A program made the translations under genes and the position numbers. The notes under the pieces were generated by a model. That model had not been told where the DNA came from, searched no databases, and saw nothing but the letters and a program-made list of their open reading frames with translations. Positions 4,737-8,814 of a stretch of DNA of 8,814 nucleotides are shown in pieces. This stretch comes from Fibrobacter sp. Lineage in GTDB: Bacteria > Fibrobacterota > Fibrobacteria > Fibrobacterales > Fibrobacteraceae. The stretch lies in the NCBI GenBank assembly GCA_016295375.1, contig JAEDLI010000101.1, positions 1 through 8,814 on the forward strand, in the 5' to 3' direction. The first letter of the stretch is position 1; each line of letters begins with the position of its first letter.

Positions 4737-6113
4737 TTACGAACATATCCCTGCAAAGAACAGTGTTTCCGCCACGATGCCGTGCTCAAAATCAGGAACG
4801 TAAAGACTCTCGTTTTCACCGTGGGCGGCACATTCCGGGTCCTCTAGGCCCGTCAGCAGAATCGGTATGTTTCCGAAGGTCTTGCGGAACAGCTCTGCGC
4901 CTGGGATGCTGGCCCCGCAACCTATAAACTTGGTCTCGCTCTTGTAGGCCCGAGTCATGGCGCTTGCCATCTCCTTGAAGAAGGGGTGGCTGGTGTCGGT
5001 CACAAACGGGTTCGCTCCGTCTTCTTCCCGTATTGTACATTCCAGGCCGTCGGGAGTGTTACTTTGTATATATTCTACCAGCAGGCGTGTGCAACGGTCT
5101 GCGTTCATGCCGGGGGCTAGCCGTATGCCTATGCGGGCCTGGGCGGAGTCCTGCAGCACGTTTCCCGCGTTGGTCATACTGCCCACCTGCATGGCGGTCA
5201 CCACGATGGAGGGGCGGCGCCATAGGGAAAGCAGAATTTCCTCTTCGCTCACCTTCAGCTTGACCGCGTCCAGCACGCCGCCGTCGTTGCGGAAAATCTT
5301 TTCGGTCATGCCCAGGCTCTTGTAGGATTCCAGTTCCTCCGGGGTAGGGGGGACAAGTCCGTCGCAAAATCCGGGAATGGTAATGCTTCCGCCGGCATTG
5401 GTCATGGCGGCGATAATCTTGCAGAGTTCCTGCCCTGGGTCTGGAATGGGGCCCGACCAGCTTCCGGAATGGAGTGGTGCCTTGGTGGCGCGGAGTTCCA
5501 CGTTGATGGCGCTCATGCCCCGGAGGGTGGTGGTGATGGAGGGGGTTCCCTTGGCGAAGTTCCCCAGGTCCGCCACGATGACGGCGTCGCACTTGAGGAG
5601 TTCCGCATTTTCCCGAAGGATTTGGGCGAAGCCTTCGCTGCCCGATTCCTCTTCGCCTTCGATGATGAACTTCAGGTTCGGGCCCTTGTCGCCCAGCAAC
5701 TTGCGGACCTGTTCGGCCGCCGCCAGGTGGGTGACGATTCCCGCCTTGTCGTCGGCAGTACCGCGACCGTAGAGCCGGTCCCCCTTCAGCACGGGTTCAA
5801 AGGGCTTGGAATTCCAGAGGGCCTCCCGCATAGGGGGCTGCACGTCGTGATGGGCGTACAGGAGCACCGTAGGCTTGTCTTTGCTGGTGAGGCTTTCGGC
5901 ATAGACCGTGTGCCTTCCGCTCTTGGGCGTCAAAAACTGGATGTTGGTGTATCCCGCCTTTTCGAAAAGGGACTTCACCGCCTCTGCGGACTGGATCACG
6001 AACTTCTGGTCAAAATTGTCGAAACTAATGGAGGGAATGCGCACCAGGTCCATCAGGGTTTCCAGGTAGCGGGGCATGTTCCCGTGAATTTCTTTTTCTA
6101 CTTCGTTAAACAA
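4737..6113 (-). CDS. M20 family metallopeptidase (CNDP-like dipeptidase)
   Basis: This 458-residue protein is a full-length two-zinc M20 peptidase of the carnosinase-like dipeptidase group. Expected metal and catalytic residues are present: His88 and Asp90 in YAHHDVQP, bridging Asp121 in GRGTADDKA, Glu155 and Glu156 in EGEEESGSEG, Asp182 in VADLGNF, and His431 in CAAHGENES. The central dimerisation or lid domain spans roughly 195-310 and includes LHSGSWSGP. No signal peptide is seen, so it should act in the cytoplasm, cleaving dipeptides or other short peptides; the substrate is not deducible. The start is TTG at 6111-6113, chosen because AAGAAGG (6121-6127) stands 7 nt before it and the next in-frame ATG (residue 13) would lose N-terminal helix sequence. 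It is the first gene of the - strand group and diverges from the lipoprotein gene at 6258. Confidence 0.92.
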   Translation of the reverse strand: MFNEVEKEIHGNMPRYLETLMDLVRIPSISFDNFDQKFVIQSAEAVKSLFEKAGYTNIQFLTPKSGRHTVYAESLTSKDKPTVLLYAHHDVQPPMREALWNSKPFEPVLKGDRLYGRGTADDKAGIVTHLAAAEQVRKLLGDKGPNLKFIIEGEEESGSEGFAQILRENAELLKCDAVIVADLGNFAKGTPSITTTLRGMSAINVELRATKAPLHSGSWSGPIPDPGQELCKIIAAMTNAGGSITIPGFCDGLVPPTPEELESYKSLGMTEKIFRNDGGVLDAVKLKVSEEEILLSLWRRPSIVVTAMQVGSMTNAGNVLQDSAQARIGIRLAPGMNADRCTRLLVEYIQSNTPDGLECTIREEDGANPFVTDTSHPFFKEMASAMTRAYKSETKFIGCGASIPGAELFRKTFGNIPILLTGLEDPECAAHGENESLYVPDFEHGIVAETLFFAGICS

Positions 6114-6120
6114 TTCAATA

Positions 6121-6127
6121 CCTTCTT
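6121..6127 (-). promoter_or_regulatory. Ribosome binding site that supports the TTG start of the M20 peptidase
   Basis: AAGAAGG on the - strand lies 7 nt before TTG 6113. No ATG or GTG occurs in frame between the upstream stop and this TTG. Confidence 0.55.
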
Positions 6128-6192
6128 TGCTAAAGCAATCATGTTTATTCCCAATTTAGTTAAAGGTCGGGCAAAGACATGTAAAAGACTAG

Positions 6193-6221
6193 TTGAAGTC
6201 CTGAAACCTACCGCCTAAAAC
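6193..6221 (+). promoter_or_regulatory. Weak promoter candidate for the lipoprotein-surA-ftsE operon
   Basis: TTGAAG (6193-6198), a 17-nt spacer and TAAAAC (6216-6221) give a plausible but imperfect sigma70-like promoter in the divergent gap 6114-6257. A start near 6228 would place the hairpin at 6233-6255 near the 5' end of the mRNA. I could not pick a convincing promoter for the peptidase gene on the other strand. Confidence 0.3.
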
Positions 6222-6232
6222 TTATTACCTAA

Positions 6233-6255
6233 CCCTGAATTTTCTAAATTTGGGG
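6233..6255 (+). promoter_or_regulatory. Hairpin that would hide the ribosome site of the SurA-N-like lipoprotein gene
   Basis: CCCTGAATTT (6233-6242), loop TCT, AAATTTGGGG (6246-6255) pair over 10 positions, two of them G-U wobbles. The right arm ends 2 nt before ATG 6258 and contains GGGG, the only purine-rich ribosome-site candidate. Opening of this stem could therefore control translation of the lipoprotein. Confidence 0.45.
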
Positions 6256-6257
6256 CG

Positions 6258-7073
6258 ATGAAAGTCTTGTTCCGCATTTTTTGCGCCCTGGTGCTGCTCG
6301 CCGTAGCGGCATGTGACTTGATGCGCGAAAAGAACGACCCTGTGGTGGTTTCCGTGGGGGATTCGAAACTCTATCTTTCGGACATCCATAAGCAGGCCCC
6401 GCAGTGGGATTCCTGGACCGACCGGGAACGCCTCGCTTTCTTGGAGCGCTGGATAGACGAAGAGACCATGTTCCAGGAAGCCCAGGAGAGAGGGATCGAC
6501 CAGGACCCGGTCTTGTCTATGCAAATCGAACAGACGGTACGCAAAATGGTAGTGGACCGGCTAATGCAGAGTTTCGAAGACACCATGGTTGTAAGCGATG
6601 CCGAACGTATCGACTACTACAACGCCCACAAAGAAGATTACCTGCGGGGCAAAACCCTGGTTTCGGGTGCCCAGATGTTCTTTAAGGACTGGACCTCCGC
6701 CGATACTTACTACAAGGGCCACAAGTCCCTGGACTACGACTCCCTGCCGGCGGCGCATTACCTGATAAAGAAGATCGAGCCCTTTGATTCCCTGGCCGAA
6801 TCGCCGGATTCCTGCATGATAGCCGATATCCGTGAGGTGACGGTGGGCAAACTTTCGCCCATGAAGGTCTGCTCGGGAGCTCTGAAGATGGTTGTGGTGA
6901 CCCAGAAGCTGGATTCCGCTGACGTTTTGCCCTACGACGAGGTGGCGGAGACGGTGGCAACCCAGGCGTGGCTTGAACACCGCAAGGCCGTACGTGAACG
7001 TTTGAAAAAGGAATGGAAGATGTCCCGACCGATTTTCTCCCAGACGGACGTGTTTTCCAAGAAGGATAAGTGA
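6258..7073 (+). CDS. SurA-N-like periplasmic chaperone lipoprotein without a recognisable parvulin active region
   Basis: This 271-residue protein starts with a lipoprotein signal: basic MKVLFR, a hydrophobic stretch and the lipobox VAAC with Cys19. The mature part (VVVSVGDSKLYLSDI, then ERLAFLERWIDEETMFQEAQERG and VSDAERIDYYNAHKEDYL) matches the helical N-terminal chaperone region of SurA/PpiC proteins. The part where a parvulin domain would follow (about 135-220) lacks the usual GGDLG-type motif, so isomerase activity is doubtful. It has two cysteines (186 and 205) that could form a disulfide. The protein should be membrane-anchored and face the periplasm, handling outer-membrane or secreted clients. 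Its stop codon overlaps the start of the next SurA-like gene, so the two are co-translated and may work as a pair. The ribosome site is poor and sits in a hairpin. Confidence 0.85.
   Translation: MKVLFRIFCALVLLAVAACDLMREKNDPVVVSVGDSKLYLSDIHKQAPQWDSWTDRERLAFLERWIDEETMFQEAQERGIDQDPVLSMQIEQTVRKMVVDRLMQSFEDTMVVSDAERIDYYNAHKEDYLRGKTLVSGAQMFFKDWTSADTYYKGHKSLDYDSLPAAHYLIKKIEPFDSLAESPDSCMIADIREVTVGKLSPMKVCSGALKMVVVTQKLDSADVLPYDEVAETVATQAWLEHRKAVRERLKKEWKMSRPIFSQTDVFSKKDK
7062..7066 (+). promoter_or_regulatory. Ribosome binding site for the SurA-like gene, inside the preceding gene
   Basis: AAGGA, 6 nt before ATG 7073 and 9 nt before ATG 7076. It favours these starts over the GTG at 7070, although all three differ by only one or two residues. 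Confidence 0.55.
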
Positions 7074-8359
7074 TGATGATAGTCAAGAATTTTGTGTGTT
7101 TTGTCTGCCTGTTTGCCGCAAGCCTTTGGGCCGCTCCAGTACTGATGGAAGGCGTTGCTGCCGTGGTAGACGGCAAGCCCATTATGCGTTCAGAGTTCTT
7201 GAACAACCTTTACCAGTTCCAGGAGACCCCCGAGGGCTCTGCCATGACGGAGCAGCAGCAGAAGGACTATGTGCTGGATCAGATGATCGAGGAGAAGGTT
7301 CTGCTTTCCCGCATAGATCGCGACTCCATCGTGGTGACCGACGCCGAGGTAGACCAGCGGGTGAACGCCCACCTGGCTCAGCTGGCCGGTAGCCAGAACA
7401 TCGACCTTGCCACTCTCGAAAAAGCGATTCGCGCCCAGCTGGGGCTCAGCATGGCCCAGTACAGGGACCGTCTTTCTAAGCAGGTTCGGAGCCATATCGA
7501 GCTCATGAAGGTCCGTCAGCGCCACGTAGGTGCGATTAGCCCCACCAAGAAAGAGGTGGATGCCTTTTACAAGGCATACAAGGATTCCATTCCGCCCCAG
7601 TACAACTGTGTGCTTCTGAGCCACATCCAGATGACCATCCACCCCGACACGGTGATTGTGGATTCCGTGAAAAAGGTGGCGGAGGCTTTGATTGACAGTC
7701 TGAACCTGGGCATGAACTTTGAGATTCTTGCGAAGAATCACTCCCAGGACACTTCCGCCGCCAAGGGCGGCGACTTGGGCTATTTCAAGCGTGGGCTTTT
7801 GGACCCGGCTTTTGAGAGGGCTCTGGACCAGCTGAAGAACGGCCAGTATTCCGCAATTCCTGTAAAGACGGACTTGGGCTGGCATATTGTGCGCATGCTG
7901 GGCCGCAAGGAAGACGGTGTGCGTTCGGCCCATATCCTGCTCCGCACGATTCCCACGGCGGCTGACACTGCGGCGGTAATCCGGCGGGCTGATTCTCTGC
8001 AGAAAACTTTGAAGACCAAGGAAGAATTTAGCGCCGCCGCCAAGAAGTTCAGCGAGGACAAGTCCAGCAACTTCCAGGGCGGGCTTCTGGGCTGGTACCA
8101 GCGTAACGAGATGGAACCCGCCTACGTGGAACCTGTGGCCGGACTGAACGTGGGGGAGGTTTCCGAACCCGTGCTCATTGACGGGGCTTACCATCTGTTC
8201 CGCCTGGACGATTCCCGCCAGATTCGTGAACTGAATCTCGAAGAGGATTACGGAAAGATTGAATCCTTTGCGGCATCCCACTTGGAAAACGAGAAGCTGA
8301 AAACGCTCATCAAGAAATGGCGGCAAGAAGTCCATGTGGACATCCGCCTGACGGAGTAG
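7073..8359 (+). CDS. surA: SurA-like periplasmic peptidyl-prolyl isomerase with two parvulin domains
   Basis: From ATG 7073 the product has 428 residues, the same size as E. coli SurA. A signal peptide is clear: a short basic start, the hydrophobic VKNFVCFVCLFAASLWA, and likely cleavage near residue 20 before APVL. The N-terminal chaperone region begins VAAVVDGKPIMRSEFL and runs to about 160. Parvulin domain 1 covers about 178-278, with HIQM, FEILAKNHSQDTSAAKGGDLG and WHIVRM. Parvulin domain 2 covers about 285-380, with RSAHILL, FSEDKSSNFQGGLLGW and YHLFRL. A final helix (about 387-420) rejoins the chaperone core, as in SurA. It should assist folding of outer-membrane proteins in the periplasm. 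The start overlaps the stop of the lipoprotein gene as TGATG, pointing to translational coupling. ftsE follows after 68 nt with no terminator visible. Confidence 0.93.
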   Translation: MMIVKNFVCFVCLFAASLWAAPVLMEGVAAVVDGKPIMRSEFLNNLYQFQETPEGSAMTEQQQKDYVLDQMIEEKVLLSRIDRDSIVVTDAEVDQRVNAHLAQLAGSQNIDLATLEKAIRAQLGLSMAQYRDRLSKQVRSHIELMKVRQRHVGAISPTKKEVDAFYKAYKDSIPPQYNCVLLSHIQMTIHPDTVIVDSVKKVAEALIDSLNLGMNFEILAKNHSQDTSAAKGGDLGYFKRGLLDPAFERALDQLKNGQYSAIPVKTDLGWHIVRMLGRKEDGVRSAHILLRTIPTAADTAAVIRRADSLQKTLKTKEEFSAAAKKFSEDKSSNFQGGLLGWYQRNEMEPAYVEPVAGLNVGEVSEPVLIDGAYHLFRLDDSRQIRELNLEEDYGKIESFAASHLENEKLKTLIKKWRQEVHVDIRLTE

Positions 8360-8427
8360 CCCAAAGGCAAAGAGCGGGATTGTCCTAGAAACGAGATGAT
8401 TGCTTTGGCAAAACGGAAGATGCGAAC

Positions 8428-8814
8428 ATGATTCACTTCACCCACGTGACGAAATCTTACGAGAAGGACTGGAAGGCCCTCAACAACGTGACGTTCCGTA
8501 TCAACAAAGGCGAGTTCGTGTTTCTGACGGGGCATTCCGGTGCGGGTAAATCTACGGTGCTGAAGCTGATCTACATGGACGAACGCCCCGACGAAGAGCG
8601 TGGCGGACAGGTCATGGTGAAGTTCACCGGCGACACCGTCTATGACAGCAAGACCACGCCAGAAAAAAAGATTCAGGCACTCCGCCGCAAGATGGGAATC
8701 ATCTTCCAGGATTTCAAGCTGTTGCCCGATAGGAACGTCTTTGACAACGTGGCCCTGGCCCTTCGAATCGTAGGCACTCCTGCAAAGCAGATCAACGCGG
8801 CGGTTTTTGACGCC
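8428..8814 (+). CDS. ftsE: Cell division ATP-binding protein FtsE (5' part, cut by window end)
   Basis: The 129 residues present match the first half of FtsE, the ABC ATPase that with the membrane protein FtsX controls peptidoglycan hydrolases at the division site. MIHFTHVTKSY is the usual start. Walker A is GHSGAGKST (35-43), with the FtsE-type TGHSGAGKST wording, and the Q-loop is IIFQDFKLLPDRNVFDNVA with Gln94. Walker B, signature and H-loop lie beyond the window. The stretch between Walker A and Q-loop (about 51-86) is longer and more charged than in E. coli FtsE. GGAAG (8415-8419) stands 8 nt before ATG 8428. It lies 68 nt downstream of the surA-like gene on the same strand and is probably in the same operon; ftsX would be expected next. 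Confidence 0.93.
   Translation, partial: MIHFTHVTKSYEKDWKALNNVTFRINKGEFVFLTGHSGAGKSTVLKLIYMDERPDEERGGQVMVKFTGDTVYDSKTTPEKKIQALRRKMGIIFQDFKLLPDRNVFDNVALALRIVGTPAKQINAAVFDA

Noticed and set aside
5469..6218. 249-codon open frame on the + strand opposite the M20 peptidase
   Set aside because: Antisense shadow. Its last 25 codons (from ATG 6141) lie in the intergenic gap and encode a small basic peptide, but there is no ribosome site before that ATG, so it is not supported.
7190..8335. 381-codon open frame on the - strand opposite the surA-like gene
   Set aside because: Antisense shadow of a gene with clear signal peptide and parvulin motifs; no family features of its own.

Overview
The window looks like chromosomal DNA of a Fibrobacter-type bacterium (phylum Fibrobacterota). 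This is a judgement from protein style: a fused MetX-MetW enzyme, tandem SurA-like chaperones next to ftsE, DUF4160 and RhuM accessory genes, and GTCATCCTGGA...GGATCC intergenic hairpins. No 16S or marker gene is present to prove it. Positions 1 to about 940 are visibly more AT-rich than the rest and hold decayed accessory genes. From about 948 to the right end the DNA is compact, GC-richer core genome.

Left region (1-940, + strand): the 3' end of an unrecognised gene overlaps a DUF4160 remnant that seems to have lost its middle. A rhuM pseudogene follows, with an in-frame amber stop and a large internal deletion joined out of frame. A hairpin precedes rhuM, a terminator follows it, and near-identical 14-bp direct repeats flank it.

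Central region (948-6113, - strand, read right to left): an M20 metallopeptidase with a TTG start, a CobB-type sirtuin, a single-polypeptide fusion of homoserine O-acyltransferase (MetX) with MetW for methionine synthesis, and yicC. The gap between sirtuin and metXW holds several hairpins and one copy of a hairpin repeat; a second, inverted copy lies between peptidase and sirtuin. The metXW promoter candidate sits so close to the start codon that the mRNA would be leaderless or nearly so.

Right region (6258-8814, + strand, divergent from the peptidase): a SurA-N-like lipoprotein without a recognisable parvulin active region, an exported SurA-like protein with two parvulin domains (its start overlaps the stop of the first gene), and the 5' part of ftsE. 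The first two probably act together in folding envelope proteins. ftsE encodes the ATPase that with FtsX controls cell-wall hydrolysis at division.

I see no new defence system, CRISPR array, tRNA, rRNA or complete insertion sequence. The most unusual items are the MetX-MetW fusion with its leaderless-type promoter, the hairpin repeat family, the internal deletions in neighbouring accessory genes, and a hairpin that would hide the ribosome site of the lipoprotein gene.
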